Origin: Ardenticatenaceae bacterium
GTDB taxonomy: Bacteria; Chloroflexota; Anaerolineae; Promineifilales; Promineifilaceae
Assembly: GCA_020634235.1 (NCBI GenBank)
Contig: JACKCB010000005.1
Location: 124,001 to 188,000 of the forward strand
Direction of reading: 5' to 3'
DNA length: 64,000 nt
Shown here: in pieces, positions 41,555 to 51,445 of the stretch
How positions within the stretch are numbered: position 1 is the first letter of the stretch
Layout of the letters: each line of letters starts with the position of its first letter
Position numbers and translations under genes: made by a program
Notes under the pieces: model-generated
Told to the model about the DNA's origin: nothing
The model's database searches: none
The model's input: the letters and a program-made list of their open reading frames with translations, nothing else

Positions 41555-41918
41555 CTTCTTCTCCTTTCGGAGGATAGCCTAATGAGCATAAACGTCATAA
41601 TCGGGCACCCCCAGCCATTGCCACTACGCATGTACTCATAACCCAATCATTATGTCAATCTACAAGAGCCTATCCAGGTGATTTGATACATCTTCCGCGA
41701 CCAGTCACAGCCTTCGGCGGGCCGGCCAGCCAATGTCGGCGAAGTATAAACGATTTTGCCCAACAACGCTTACCCGGCCGGGGCAATCTTACAGCCTGCT
41801 AACAATATCCCGGCCGGGCCTGACCAGGCCCAATTTTCACACCATCCCACCAGACCCGCAAACCACAGCCAGAACCCAGTCCACGTCTCCCGGCCGGGCG
41901 TGCTGCCTCCCTGCTGCC
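41555..41918. other. Intergenic region upstream of the FKBP lipoprotein
   Basis: 364 bp. It holds three CCCGGCCGGG copies (about 41773, 41809, 41890). On minus, TTGACA (41653-41658) with TACATG at 18 bp (41629-41634) is a fair promoter for the FKBP gene. No gene seen. Confidence 0.5.
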
Positions 41919-44048
41919 TTACCAACCCAGGCTGATGCGCCCCCGTTCAGCGTCTACACTGCGGATTTCCACCTCGCGCACGTCCCCCACTTGCACGGTT
42001 TGCCCCCGGGGAATCTGGCTGCGATGCAGCAACCCATCCTGCTTCACCCCAATGTCCACGAATGCGCCAAAATCAACCACGTTGCGCACCGTGCCGTGCA
42101 GCCGCATCCCCGGCCGGAGATCAGCCATCGAGAGTACGTCGCTGCGCAGCATCGGCGGCGGGGCATCCTCGCGCGGGTCCCGCCCCGGCCGGGCCAACTG
42201 CGCCAGAATATCACTCAGCGTAGGCACGCCCGTGCCCACCTCGCGGGCCAACTGCGCCAGCGGAACTTGCGCCACCAATGCTTGCAGCGCCGTCTCGCGC
42301 CCGGCCGGGGCATCGGTCATCCTTGTGCCGGCCCGGGCCAGCACCGCCCGCGCCACCCCGTAACTCTCCGGATGGATGGCACTGCTGTCCAACGGCTCGC
42401 GCCCCTCGCGCACGCGCAGAAAGCCGGCCGCCTGCTCAAACGCCTTTGGCCCCAACCCCGGCACCTGGTGCAGCGCCTGCCGGTCCGCGAACGCCCCCTG
42501 CTCATCGCGGTAAGCCACCACCCGCTCCGCCAACCGCGGCCCAATGCCGGCCACCCGCGTCAGCAGCGCCGGTGAAGCGGTATTCACGTCCACGCCCACC
42601 TGGTTCACCACACTCTCCACCACCCCATCCAACGCCCCGGCCAACTGCTTCTGGTCCACGTCATGCTGGTACATGCCCACCCCAATCGACTGCGGGTCAA
42701 TCTTCACCAGCTCGGCCAGCGGGTCCTGCACGCGCCGGGCAATAGAGACCGCCCCGCGCAGGGTCACGTCCAGGTCGGGCATCTCGGCCCGCGCCAGGGG
42801 GCTGGCGCTGTACACACTGGCCCCCGCTTCGTTGACGATGAGGTACTGCACCCGGCCGGGGGGCATCCCCCCCAACAGCTCAGCCACCAACTGCTCCGTC
42901 TCGCGCGAGGCCGTGCCGTTGCCAATGGCGATCAACGTCACCTCATAGCGAGCCAGCAGTTGGGCCAGCGTTGCCAAAGAGGCCTCACGCCCGCCGGCCC
43001 CGGTGTGCGGGTAGATCGTAGCCGTCGCCAACACCTTGCCCGTGGCCTCAATCACCGCTACCTTGCAGCCGGTGCGGAAGCCCGGATCAACGCCCAGGAC
43101 CACATGACCAGCCAGCGGTGGCTGCAAGAGCAAGCCGCGCAGGTTAGCCGCAAACACGGCAATGGCGTGAGACTCCGCCTGTTCGGTCAACGCCCGGCGC
43201 ACGTCCCGCTCAATGGCCGGCAGCAGCAGCCGCCGGGCCGCGTCTTCCATAGCCAGTTGCAGCTCCTCAGCCAGCGGCGACCGCCGGTCCGGCCGGAACG
43301 CCTGGCGCACCGCCAGCAGCCAATCCGCCTCGCCAATCACCAGCTTCACCCGCAGCACCTTTTCCGCCTCGCCCCGATTTATGGCCAGCACCTGGTGCGG
43401 GCGCAGCCGGTCCACCCGGCTCTCATAGGCGTAGTACAGGGTGTAGACGCCCTTTTCGTCAGCGGCGTTGGCCACTTTCTCCACTTGCAGCACGCTCCAT
43501 TGCAGTGCCCTGGTACGCAGCGCCCCGCGCACACCGGCATGGTCGCTAATACACTCGGCCACAATGTCCCGTGCCCCGGCCAGCGCCTCCGCCACCGTAG
43601 CCACCTCGCCCACCACGTAACGCTGCGCCAGTTCGGCGGCCGGCTGGCCACTGCGCGGCTGCATCAGGATGAGATCGGCCAGGGGCTGCAAACCTTTCTC
43701 GCGGGCCATACTGGCCCGGGTGCGCCGCCTGGGCTTGTAGGGCAGGTACAGGTCTTCCAGCACCGTCAGCGTCTCTGCCGCCGCGATTTGCGCCGCCAGT
43801 TCCGGGGTCAGTTTCTCCTGCCCAACAATTGTGGCCAGGATGGTGGCCCGGCGCTCGTCCAGGGCGCGCAGCCGGGCCAGCCAGTCGGCCGCCTGGCGCA
43901 GCGCTTCCTCATCCAGCCCGCCGGTTGCTTCCTGGCGATAACGAGCCACAAAGGGGATGGTGTTTCCCCCGTCGAGCAGTTCAATGGCTGCCGCCACCTG
44001 TTTGGGGCGCAGCTTGAGTTCATGGGCGATCTTTTCTTCGTAGCGCAT
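41919..44048 (-). CDS. tex: Tex-family RNA-binding transcription accessory protein
   Basis: 709 aa, normal length. It has the Tex N-terminal helical region (ELKLRPKQVAAAIELLDGGN), the YqgF/RNaseH-like domain (VVLGVDPGFRTGCKVAVIEA), helix-hairpin-helix repeats (VAGIGPRLAERVVAYRDEQG, VPGLGPKAFEQAAGFL) and a C-terminal S1 domain (GMRLHGTVRNVVDFGAFVDI). It binds nucleic acids and influences transcription and stress tolerance. ATG 44048 has no Shine-Dalgarno; TATAAT lies 7 nt upstream. Confidence 0.95.
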   Translation of the reverse strand: MRYEEKIAHELKLRPKQVAAAIELLDGGNTIPFVARYRQEATGGLDEEALRQAADWLARLRALDERRATILATIVGQEKLTPELAAQIAAAETLTVLEDLYLPYKPRRRTRASMAREKGLQPLADLILMQPRSGQPAAELAQRYVVGEVATVAEALAGARDIVAECISDHAGVRGALRTRALQWSVLQVEKVANAADEKGVYTLYYAYESRVDRLRPHQVLAINRGEAEKVLRVKLVIGEADWLLAVRQAFRPDRRSPLAEELQLAMEDAARRLLLPAIERDVRRALTEQAESHAIAVFAANLRGLLLQPPLAGHVVLGVDPGFRTGCKVAVIEATGKVLATATIYPHTGAGGREASLATLAQLLARYEVTLIAIGNGTASRETEQLVAELLGGMPPGRVQYLIVNEAGASVYSASPLARAEMPDLDVTLRGAVSIARRVQDPLAELVKIDPQSIGVGMYQHDVDQKQLAGALDGVVESVVNQVGVDVNTASPALLTRVAGIGPRLAERVVAYRDEQGAFADRQALHQVPGLGPKAFEQAAGFLRVREGREPLDSSAIHPESYGVARAVLARAGTRMTDAPAGRETALQALVAQVPLAQLAREVGTGVPTLSDILAQLARPGRDPREDAPPPMLRSDVLSMADLRPGMRLHGTVRNVVDFGAFVDIGVKQDGLLHRSQIPRGQTVQVGDVREVEIRSVDAERGRISLGW

Positions 44049-44055
44049 GGTGGGG

Positions 44056-44061
44056 ATTATA
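44056..44061 (-). promoter_or_regulatory. -10 box of tex (leaderless type)
   Basis: A perfect minus-strand TATAAT ends 7 nt before ATG 44048. No -35 is obvious at 16-18 bp (CAGCTT is the best). Confidence 0.5.
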
Positions 44062-44092
44062 GCCCATGACGCCGGAGAAGCTGCATGGGCGA

Positions 44093-44467
44093 TTATTCAA
44101 GCGGTGGCGGAGTCCCGGCCGGGGTGTTCTCCGTTATAGGCGGCGACACCGCCGCCAGATCATCCCGCAGCCCCCTTTTCATGGGCACCCCCACCCGGTA
44201 AGCGGCCGAAGCAATGGCGTGCGTCGTCACCGGGCCAGCCACCAACAAGAACAGGATGAGCACCACGCTCTCCAGCAAGCTCACCGGCGAACTGGCCGCC
44301 GCGGCCACCAGCAGCAGCACCACCCCAAAAACGCCCACCTTGCCGGCCGCGTGCAGCCGGGAATAGACATCGGGCATCCGCACAAGGCCCAATACGCCCA
44401 CCACCGAAAAAAGCGTCCCCACCACCACCGCCACAATCGCGACCAACTGCAAAATCGTCGTCACCAT
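44093..44467 (-). CDS. mrpG: Na+/H+ antiporter subunit MrpG
   Basis: 124 aa, three helices. It has the MnhG signature LGLVRMPDVYSRLHAAGKVG and a polar Pro-rich tail. It is the last gene of the Mrp operon; GGAGATAAGAT precedes ATG 44467. The complex exchanges cytoplasmic Na+ (or K+) for external H+ in alkaline or salt stress. Confidence 0.93.
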   Translation of the reverse strand: MVTTILQLVAIVAVVVGTLFSVVGVLGLVRMPDVYSRLHAAGKVGVFGVVLLLVAAAASSPVSLLESVVLILFLLVAGPVTTHAIASAAYRVGVPMKRGLRDDLAAVSPPITENTPAGTPPPLE

Positions 44468-44496
44468 CTATCTTATCTCCGTATGCAGGCGCACCA

Positions 44497-44772
44497 CTAG
44501 AACATCTGCTGATCGGCAATGTATTTGGCCAGGGCGATGGTGCCGACGAAGCTCAACGCCGCCAGGGCCAGGGCCACATCAATGTACAGGCGGGACTGCT
44601 CAATCTGGGCCATAAGCACCAGAATTGCCAGCACCAACGTGGCCATCAGGTCTAACCCAATCAGCCGGTCCGGCGCACTCTCGCCGCGCCACAAACGCCA
44701 GACACAAATGGCCGTCAGGACAATGTGTATCGCCAATGACGTAAAGAGGACAATTCGCAGAAGTTCAGCCAT
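44497..44772 (-). CDS. mrpF: Na+/H+ antiporter subunit MrpF
   Basis: 91 aa, three helices. The MnhF signature is SAPDRLIGLDLMATLVLAIL with the conserved acidic Asp pair. AAAGGTAAG precedes ATG 44772. mrpE ends 20 nt upstream and mrpG begins 29 nt downstream. Confidence 0.93.
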   Translation of the reverse strand: MAELLRIVLFTSLAIHIVLTAICVWRLWRGESAPDRLIGLDLMATLVLAILVLMAQIEQSRLYIDVALALAALSFVGTIALAKYIADQQMF

Positions 44773-44792
44773 GCGCTTACCTTTCCGGTTAC

Positions 44793-45272
44793 CTATGCAA
44801 ATATCTTAGTCAACATCGCCTCGCGCATCTTCTGCACGTTGGCTACCAGGTCGGTCGCCTGGCTGGCATCCAGGCAATGGGTATACATGGTGCCATCCTC
44901 GCCCACCTCCACTACCAGTTCGCCCGGTGTCAGCGAGATGGCGTGGGCGCTCAGGGCACGGCCCAGCTCCGACTGGCAGTCGGTAGGGATGGCCACAATC
45001 CCCGGCCGGATAGGCAGCCTGGGGTCCAACACAATGCGCGCCACCTGCACCCCACTCACAATCAGGTCGTAGGCCAGCACCAGCACGTAACGCAGCAGGG
45101 CCACCAGCGCCGCCGGCAGATTGCTTGGGTCTGCCAGCCCATCACCCGGCTGCACCAGCAGCGCTACCAGCAGCGCCACCAACAGCCCCAACAAGATATT
45201 GCCCCAGGCAAAATTGCCGGTCAGCGCCAGGTAGAGAAACAGACTGGGAATGATCACTCGCAAATAGCGCAC
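44793..45272 (-). CDS. mrpE: Na+/H+ antiporter subunit MrpE
   Basis: 159 aa. Two N-terminal helices (IPSLFLYLALTGNFAWGNIL) are followed by the MnhE cytoplasmic domain (SELGRALSAHAISLTPGELVVEVGEDG, MYTHCLD). The start is GTG 45272: GGAGG lies six bases ahead inside the end of mrpD, whose stop codon TAA is 1 nt from the GTG. The longer open frame upstream is incidental. Confidence 0.93.
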   Translation of the reverse strand: MRYLRVIIPSLFLYLALTGNFAWGNILLGLLVALLVALLVQPGDGLADPSNLPAALVALLRYVLVLAYDLIVSGVQVARIVLDPRLPIRPGIVAIPTDCQSELGRALSAHAISLTPGELVVEVGEDGTMYTHCLDASQATDLVANVQKMREAMLTKIFA

Positions 45273-45273
45273 G

Positions 45274-46776
45274 TTAGCCTCCAAGCACGGCCTGAATGTA
45301 CCCGGCCGGGTTGCCCAACCAGGCGCTGGTATCACTGGCCAGGCGCACCAGCGGCTCGGCATAAACACCCAATACAACCACCAACAGCATCAACAAGGAC
45401 GGGGCCAGGAGTTGGTCGCCCGCTTTCGGTTTCACCTCCCCGGCCGGGGGCTGCCACCAGATACGCATGAAGGCCCGCATCGTGTACACCAGCGTCAAAA
45501 CACTGCTCACCCCAATCAAAGCCAGCGCCAGCCACTGTTCCGCCCCAATGCCGCTCTCAAACAGCAGCAGCTTGCCAATAAAGCCATTGGTCGGCGGAAT
45601 ACCCGACAGCGCCAGGCTGCCCACAAAAAACAACAACGCCAACAGCACCGGCAGCGCCTTGCCCAACCCCGTCACCACCTCAAAAGCGGCCGTTTTCACC
45701 GGCGCGCGGCTGGCAATGGCCCCAGCCAGCATCAACATGCCCGCCTTTACCAGGCTGTGGTTAAAGGCAAACACAATGGCCGCCGCCAGGGCCAGGGGCG
45801 TGCCCCAACCCACGCCCACCAGGATGAAGCCCACCTGGGCCAGCGTGGAGTAAGCCAGCATACGCTTGGCGTTGTGCGTACCAATGGCCGACAACCCGCC
45901 GAAGATGATACCCACCACCCCCAACACCACCAGCACCGCCTGGATTGTCGGCGCCTGCGCCACAAACAACAGCGTCGTCATGCGCAAAAAACCATACACC
46001 CCCAGCTTCACCACCACCGAGGAAAGCATTGCGCTCACCGCCGTAGGGGCCGCAGTGTGGAAGTCGGGCTGCCAAAAGTGGAAGGGGAAAACGGCACTCT
46101 TAACCATGAAGGTGGCCATCAGCAAAGCCACCCCGGCCGGGAGCAAAGGCATATCCGGCTTGTCCGCAATCCGTGCCGCCAGGTCCGCCATATTCAGCGT
46201 ACCATAGGAAACATACAGCACACCAACTGCCAGCAGCAAAAAGGCCGACGCCACCAGGCTCATATAAAAGTACTTGTACGCCGCCTCCGTGCCATACCGG
46301 TCATCCGAAATCGCGGTCAGCACCGTGCCTGAGATCACCACCAGCTCGGCAAACACATACAGATTGAACAGGTCGCCGGTTAGAAACGCGCCGCTCAGGC
46401 CCGTGGCCAGCAGCAGGAAGAGCGGGTAGAAGCTCGGATAGCGAATGCAGCGATCCTTAGCCCCCAACGCATAAAGCAGCCCCAAAAACAGCACCAACTG
46501 GCTCATCAGCAGCAGCGTCACCGCCAGCAAATCGGCCACCAGCACAATACCATACGGCACCGGCCAGTCACCGGCCAGGTACACCAACGGCGTCTCTGCC
46601 TGCCAGACGGTAGCCAGCAGCAGCACAGACGACAGCAGCGACAGGCCCATCACTCCCAGGGAAAACCAGCCCTGGCTGCGTTGCCAGCGGCGCAAAAACC
46701 AGGCCACCATGGCCCCGGTCAGCGGCAATATCACCGGCAGTATCGGTAGAATCTCGGTTAAAACCTCGTTCATCAT
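45274..46776 (-). CDS. mrpD: Na+/H+ antiporter subunit MrpD
   Basis: 500 aa proton-pumping membrane subunit related to NuoN/NuoM. The family core is KSAVFPFHFWQPDFHTAAPTAVSAML with the conserved Lys; a further conserved Lys is in NHSLVKAGMLMLAG. ATG 46776 (or ATG 46773, GTG 46779) is the start. mrpC ends 31 nt upstream. Confidence 0.95.
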   Translation of the reverse strand: MMNEVLTEILPILPVILPLTGAMVAWFLRRWQRSQGWFSLGVMGLSLLSSVLLLATVWQAETPLVYLAGDWPVPYGIVLVADLLAVTLLLMSQLVLFLGLLYALGAKDRCIRYPSFYPLFLLLATGLSGAFLTGDLFNLYVFAELVVISGTVLTAISDDRYGTEAAYKYFYMSLVASAFLLLAVGVLYVSYGTLNMADLAARIADKPDMPLLPAGVALLMATFMVKSAVFPFHFWQPDFHTAAPTAVSAMLSSVVVKLGVYGFLRMTTLLFVAQAPTIQAVLVVLGVVGIIFGGLSAIGTHNAKRMLAYSTLAQVGFILVGVGWGTPLALAAAIVFAFNHSLVKAGMLMLAGAIASRAPVKTAAFEVVTGLGKALPVLLALLFFVGSLALSGIPPTNGFIGKLLLFESGIGAEQWLALALIGVSSVLTLVYTMRAFMRIWWQPPAGEVKPKAGDQLLAPSLLMLLVVVLGVYAEPLVRLASDTSAWLGNPAGYIQAVLGG

Positions 46777-46807
46777 CACAATTCCATCCCGGCCGGGACC
46801 GGTCCCG

Positions 46808-47140
46808 CTAATGCTTTAGCCCATCAATCTCGTCCATGTCGCTGGTCTGGTAGCGGCTGGAAATAATGTACAACATCGCCAACACAAACGCCGTCCCGCC
46901 CATGCTAATAACAATCGCCGTGAGGATGAGCGCCTGAGGCAGCGCGTCGGCGCGCGTCCCCACGGCGTTGGCATAGGCCGGGGCCTGCCCACTGAACGCG
47001 CCAATGCTGAGCAAAAACAGATTAATGGCGCTGCTCATGATGATCAGGCCAATGACCGACCGGATGATGTTGCGGCGCAAAATCTGGAACACGCCAATCC
47101 CAAACAAGGCCCCCACCGCTAAGGCAGTCACGATTTCCAT
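46808..47140 (-). CDS. mrpC: Na+/H+ antiporter subunit MrpC
   Basis: 110 aa NuoK-like subunit with three helices and the signature DALPQALILTAIVISMGGTA. GAGGGTG precedes ATG 47140, which lies 13 nt inside the 3' end of mrpA, so translation is coupled. Confidence 0.95.
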   Translation of the reverse strand: MEIVTALAVGALFGIGVFQILRRNIIRSVIGLIIMSSAINLFLLSIGAFSGQAPAYANAVGTRADALPQALILTAIVISMGGTAFVLAMLYIISSRYQTSDMDEIDGLKH

Positions 47141-50100
47141 AAGTCACCCTCACGCTGCGGCATCCCCGGCCGGGGACCAACCCCCTGCGCCACCCCATTA
47201 CCGGCATAATCGTCGGCCACCTGGCCCGCCGTCTGCCCAATTTCCGCCACCCGCGCCTCACTCTCCACATCCCGGTCACCGGGATGCCCCAACGTATTCA
47301 AGATAAAGGCCATGCTGCCCAATACCGTCAGGCATATGGCCACTTCAAAAATGAAGCCGTTGGTAATCGCAAAACCGGCCGGCAGCCGCAGTCCAAGCAT
47401 CTCGCCGTAGTTCACTTCCGCCAGAAAACTGCCGTGGAAAAGCAAGCCACCCACGCCATTCACAATGGCCAGCAGCATCCCAACCCCTAGCAGCGGGCCG
47501 CCACGCCACCAACGCAGCCGCTGCCGCACCTGGGCATAGCCAAAAACCACAAACCAAAACCCCACCGCCAGGCTAATGATCACCCCAGCCGTGAAGCCAT
47601 CCCCCGGCCGGTCATGGCCATACATCATGTGCACCGCAGCAATAGAGAGCGCCAGGGGCAGCACCACGTACGCCAACGCCCGTAAGAAAGAAGAAGTTTG
47701 CGCGCCAGAAATGCCCAGCGTGCGCGGCCCGGCCGGGAGCGGCAGTTCCGTCACCTGTCGCCCGGAATCACCATGCAGCCGGGCCGCATAGCGCAGCAGC
47801 GTATACACCCCCAACCCCGCCGCGGCAAACACCCCAATCTCAAACAACGTGTCCAGGGCACGAAAATCAACGATGATCGCCCCCACAATGTCCGCCGCGC
47901 CGGTCAGCGGCTTGGCATTGGCCTCGTAATACGGCGTCACCACCGTCGTCCGTGCCCGGTATAACAGCGTCGCCAGGGTCAGCATCGCCACCACAATCCC
48001 ACTGCCCGCCGCCACCAACCCATCGCGCCACAACCCGGCCGGGCTTTGCCGGAAGGTCAGCCCCTGCGCCCGCCGCCGCTGCGCCACCGGCAGCCGCGTC
48101 AGCGCCAGCACCAACACCACCGTGGACAAAATATCCACCACAATTTGCACCAGGGCCACATCAGGGGCCGGCTTCAGGACCATCAGCAAAGCCACACTCA
48201 ACCCCATCGCCCCCAGGGCCAGGATGGCATACAAGTCACGCCGCAGCAGCACACTGGCCAGGCCCGCCCCCACGGCCACCAGCAGCGCAAAAAGCTGCAG
48301 CACACCCAAGACCCCGTCCACACTCAGCGTCGGCGTCGTGCTGGCCCACTGGCTCGGCAGCACATAGCCGCCAAAGATGCCCATCAGCAAGAACATACCG
48401 CCCAAAATGACCACCAGATAGCGGCGCAGCCGGCCCGCCTGCAGCCGCAGCACCCAGGCCGCCGCGTGGTCCAATCCCGCCAACACGCCATCATACAGGG
48501 CGTTAAAGGTTAGCCCCGCACCCAGCGTCGCCTGCCAGGCTCGCACCCGCGCCCGGTAAAAATAAACCACAAACCCCAGCGAAATAGCCACGACCGACAG
48601 CAACAAAGGCACGTTTAAGCCGTTCCATAACGCCAGTGACACCTTCACCTTCTCCCCGCCATAAGCGTTGGTGGCCGCGTGGGCCAGGAACTCAGCCAGC
48701 CGCTGCGGTTCCGGGGACAGACCAATGAGCAGCGACAGGACAGCGGGGATGGCCGGGGCCAGCCACATCAGCCACGGCGCTTCATGAACACGAACATACG
48801 GGCCGCGCGCCCGGCCGGTGAAGGTATCCATCACCATTAGCCCCGACTGCGCCAGCATAAACGCCCCGGTAAACACCGTCGCCGCCGCAAAAATCTGGGA
48901 AAACAGCGGCGGCACCGATTCATGCACCGCCGAGGCCAGCAGCGTCTCCTTGGCCAAAAAACCCAGCATCGGCGGCAGCCCAGCCATCGACAACCCGGCA
49001 ATGACCGCCACCGCAAAGGTATAGGGCATCGCCCGGCGCAGCCCCCCCAGCCGGCGCAAGTCACGCGTGCCCACCTCGTGGTCCACAATGCCGGCCACCA
49101 AAAACAGGGCACTCTTGTACAGCGCGTGGGCCAGCACGCCAATAACCAGCGCCTTGAAGGCGATGGAGGTGTCCTGGCCAATCAACATCACCAACACCCC
49201 CAACTGGCTGATGGTGGAATAGGCCAGCAGCGCCTTGAGGTCATTCTGCTTCAGACCCAAATAAGCACCGGCCACCATCGTCACCAACCCCACCAGGCTG
49301 AGCAGCCAGAACCAGCCCTCCGTCTGCCCCAGGGCCGGGTTCATTCGCGCCAGCAGGTAGATACCCGCCTTCACCATCGTAGCCGAATGCAGGTACGCGC
49401 TGGCCGGCGTAGGGGCACTCATCGCCCCCGGCAGCCAGATGTGGGCCGGAAACTGGGCGCTCTTGGTAAATGCGCCCAAAGCAATCAGCCCCAGCATCAC
49501 CGGATAAAGGGCGCTGCCGCGCAGCAGCGCACCCTGGCCGAGTATGTCACCCCACTGGGTGCTCCCGGCCACGTAGCTCACCATCAGCAGCCCCGCCAGC
49601 AGGGCAATGCCCCCACCGCCGGTAATGAACAGCGCCCGGAACGCGCCGCGCCGCGCCGCCTCATCTTTGTACTTGTAAGCCACCAGCAAGAACGAGGTAA
49701 TGCTGGTGCCTTCCCAAAAGATAAAGAGGGTCAGCACGTCGCCAGCCATCACCAGCCCCAGCATTGACCCCATGAACAGCAGCAGGTAAGCCAGGAAGCG
49801 CCAGGCGCTGTTGTCGTCCTTGAAATATTGGCCGGTGTACAGGATGATGAGCGTGCCGATGCCGGTAACCAGAAAGGCGAACAAGGCCGCCAGGCTGTCG
49901 TAGTACAGCCCCAACTCCAGGCCGAGCGAGGGTATCCAACTGATCCGCCAGGTAAGCACACTATCATCGCGGATCAGCCAGATGCGCTGCAGCACAAAGG
50001 CCAGCGCCCCGGCCGGGAACAGCGCCAACAGCGCACTGGCCTGGGTCAGCGTCAGCCGCCGGTTAAGAGCCGGCAGGCCATACAACCCGGCCAGCGCCGC

Positions 50101-50148
50101 ACCGGCCAAAATCAGGAGTATCGGAAACCAGAGAATCGTATCTTCCAT
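47128..50148 (-). CDS. mrpA: Na+/H+ antiporter subunit MrpA with fused MrpB domain
   Basis: 1006 aa. The N-terminal part is NuoL-like (WLPGAMSAPTPASAYLHSATMVKAGIYLLARM, with the essential Lys and a conserved HxxxxMVKAG context). After the MrpA-specific helices, residues about 830-975 are an MnhB domain (HMMYGHDRPGDGFTAGVIIS, GGLLFHGSFLAEVNYGE, TNGFIFEVAICLTVLGSM). This explains why no separate mrpB is present: the order is A(B)-C-D-E-F-G, complete. The start is ATG 50148; the ribosome-binding site is weak. Confidence 0.95.
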   Translation of the reverse strand: MEDTILWFPILLILAGAALAGLYGLPALNRRLTLTQASALLALFPAGALAFVLQRIWLIRDDSVLTWRISWIPSLGLELGLYYDSLAALFAFLVTGIGTLIILYTGQYFKDDNSAWRFLAYLLLFMGSMLGLVMAGDVLTLFIFWEGTSITSFLLVAYKYKDEAARRGAFRALFITGGGGIALLAGLLMVSYVAGSTQWGDILGQGALLRGSALYPVMLGLIALGAFTKSAQFPAHIWLPGAMSAPTPASAYLHSATMVKAGIYLLARMNPALGQTEGWFWLLSLVGLVTMVAGAYLGLKQNDLKALLAYSTISQLGVLVMLIGQDTSIAFKALVIGVLAHALYKSALFLVAGIVDHEVGTRDLRRLGGLRRAMPYTFAVAVIAGLSMAGLPPMLGFLAKETLLASAVHESVPPLFSQIFAAATVFTGAFMLAQSGLMVMDTFTGRARGPYVRVHEAPWLMWLAPAIPAVLSLLIGLSPEPQRLAEFLAHAATNAYGGEKVKVSLALWNGLNVPLLLSVVAISLGFVVYFYRARVRAWQATLGAGLTFNALYDGVLAGLDHAAAWVLRLQAGRLRRYLVVILGGMFLLMGIFGGYVLPSQWASTTPTLSVDGVLGVLQLFALLVAVGAGLASVLLRRDLYAILALGAMGLSVALLMVLKPAPDVALVQIVVDILSTVVLVLALTRLPVAQRRRAQGLTFRQSPAGLWRDGLVAAGSGIVVAMLTLATLLYRARTTVVTPYYEANAKPLTGAADIVGAIIVDFRALDTLFEIGVFAAAGLGVYTLLRYAARLHGDSGRQVTELPLPAGPRTLGISGAQTSSFLRALAYVVLPLALSIAAVHMMYGHDRPGDGFTAGVIISLAVGFWFVVFGYAQVRQRLRWWRGGPLLGVGMLLAIVNGVGGLLFHGSFLAEVNYGEMLGLRLPAGFAITNGFIFEVAICLTVLGSMAFILNTLGHPGDRDVESEARVAEIGQTAGQVADDYAGNGVAQGVGPRPGMPQREGDLWKS

Positions 50149-50366
50149 AATGCACTCAGGCCAAACAGCCCCTGTTCAGCCTAACCTTGTCAAAACGCAT
50201 TGGCCGTCGAATTCGGAGCACAACCAGACTTCACGACCCACCAGCACCGCCCCAATCGGGCAGCGCCACGCCAACCACTTGCGGGATGGAAGTACCGGCT
50301 AACCCTGCCGCCGCTCCCTGGCAGGGGCGCGCCGGGTTGTTTTTAGCACAGCCCACCAGGCATGTC

Positions 50367-50383
50367 AATCGCCGGGGGCGATT
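50367..50383. other. Short hairpin after the hydrolase gene
   Basis: AATCGCC and GGCGATT around a GGG loop, 36 nt past the stop of the 50419 gene. No U-run follows on minus, so termination is doubtful. Confidence 0.3.
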
Positions 50384-50418
50384 CTTACAGAGCTTTTACG
50401 CCGCTCCCCGGCCGGGTC

Positions 50419-51405
50419 TCAATCCACCCCGGCCGGGAGCTGGGCCACAAAATCCGCCAACGCCGCCAGGAAAAAGTCCGGGCACTCCTCATGCGGCACA
50501 TGGCCGCAGTTGGGCACCACCACCAACATCGCCCCCGGGATCTCACCCGCCAGCCGTTCACTCTCCGCCGTGGGCACAATACGGTCATCATCGCCGGTCA
50601 TCACCAGCACCGGCGGGGCCAATTCAGCCACGCGCTGCGCCACATCCGACCATTGACTGGTCGCCGTGAACTCCCACAGAGCCACATCCCAATTATTCGC
50701 CTGCAGCGGTTTGCGGTAACCGTCCCACGCCTCAGCCGTGAACTTGCTGGGATCGTGCCAGGCCAGGTCGCCAAAACGCTGTCCCCAACGTTCCAGGTTG
50801 CGCAGCAGCAGCGGCCCCACGCGGCGCAGTTGCGGCGTGCGCAGCAGCGGCTGCACAAACGGCGGCGCACCGCCGCTGGTGTAAATAGCCGCGTCCACCA
50901 GCACCAAAGCCTGCACCCGTTCCGGGTAAGCCAGGGCAAATTCGGCGGCCAACGTGCCCCCGGCCGAGTTACCCACCAGGATCGCCTGGGACACCCCCAG
51001 GGCATCCATGAAGCCGCGCGTCAGCTCCACCGCCGCCTGGCGGGTGTAGGGGTTGCCGTTGTCCCAATCATCGCGCATGGGGCGCTCGGTCAGGCCAAAG
51101 GCGGGGCGGTCGAAGGCGATCACCGTGCCCTGTTCGGCCAGCGGAGCCATCACTTCGCGCCAGGTGGAAGTATTGGCCAGGAAGCCATGCAGCAGCAAGT
51201 AAACAGGTTCACCGCTGCCCATCTGCTTGTAATGCACGTCAATGCCGTTCACCTCAATAAAGAGGCTGTCGGGGTCGGCCAATTCGCGCTCCGGCCGGGT
51301 ATCTTCCAGCGGCGACACCGGCACCAGCAGCGGGCCAAGCAGCAGCAGCACCAGCAGCAAACCCGCACCAATCAACAATATCCGGAAAAAACGATTCTTG
51401 AGCAT
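50419..51405 (-). CDS. Membrane-anchored alpha/beta hydrolase
   Basis: 328 aa. It has an N-terminal membrane helix (ILLIGAGLLLVLLLLGPLLV), the oxyanion segment YLLLHGFLANTSTW, nucleophile Ser in LVGNSAGGTLA, acid Asp in VMTGDDDRIVP and His in NCGHVPHEE: a complete triad. It resembles esterase/epoxide hydrolase-like enzymes; the substrate is not known. AAGGAG precedes ATG 51405. It follows the AttEFGH-like module on the same strand after 40 nt and may be part of that transcript. Confidence 0.85.
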   Translation of the reverse strand: MLKNRFFRILLIGAGLLLVLLLLGPLLVPVSPLEDTRPERELADPDSLFIEVNGIDVHYKQMGSGEPVYLLLHGFLANTSTWREVMAPLAEQGTVIAFDRPAFGLTERPMRDDWDNGNPYTRQAAVELTRGFMDALGVSQAILVGNSAGGTLAAEFALAYPERVQALVLVDAAIYTSGGAPPFVQPLLRTPQLRRVGPLLLRNLERWGQRFGDLAWHDPSKFTAEAWDGYRKPLQANNWDVALWEFTATSQWSDVAQRVAELAPPVLVMTGDDDRIVPTAESERLAGEIPGAMLVVVPNCGHVPHEECPDFFLAALADFVAQLPAGVD

Positions 51406-51445
51406 TCCTAACTCCTTCAGCAGCGTGTTACAAGCTCAATCAGGC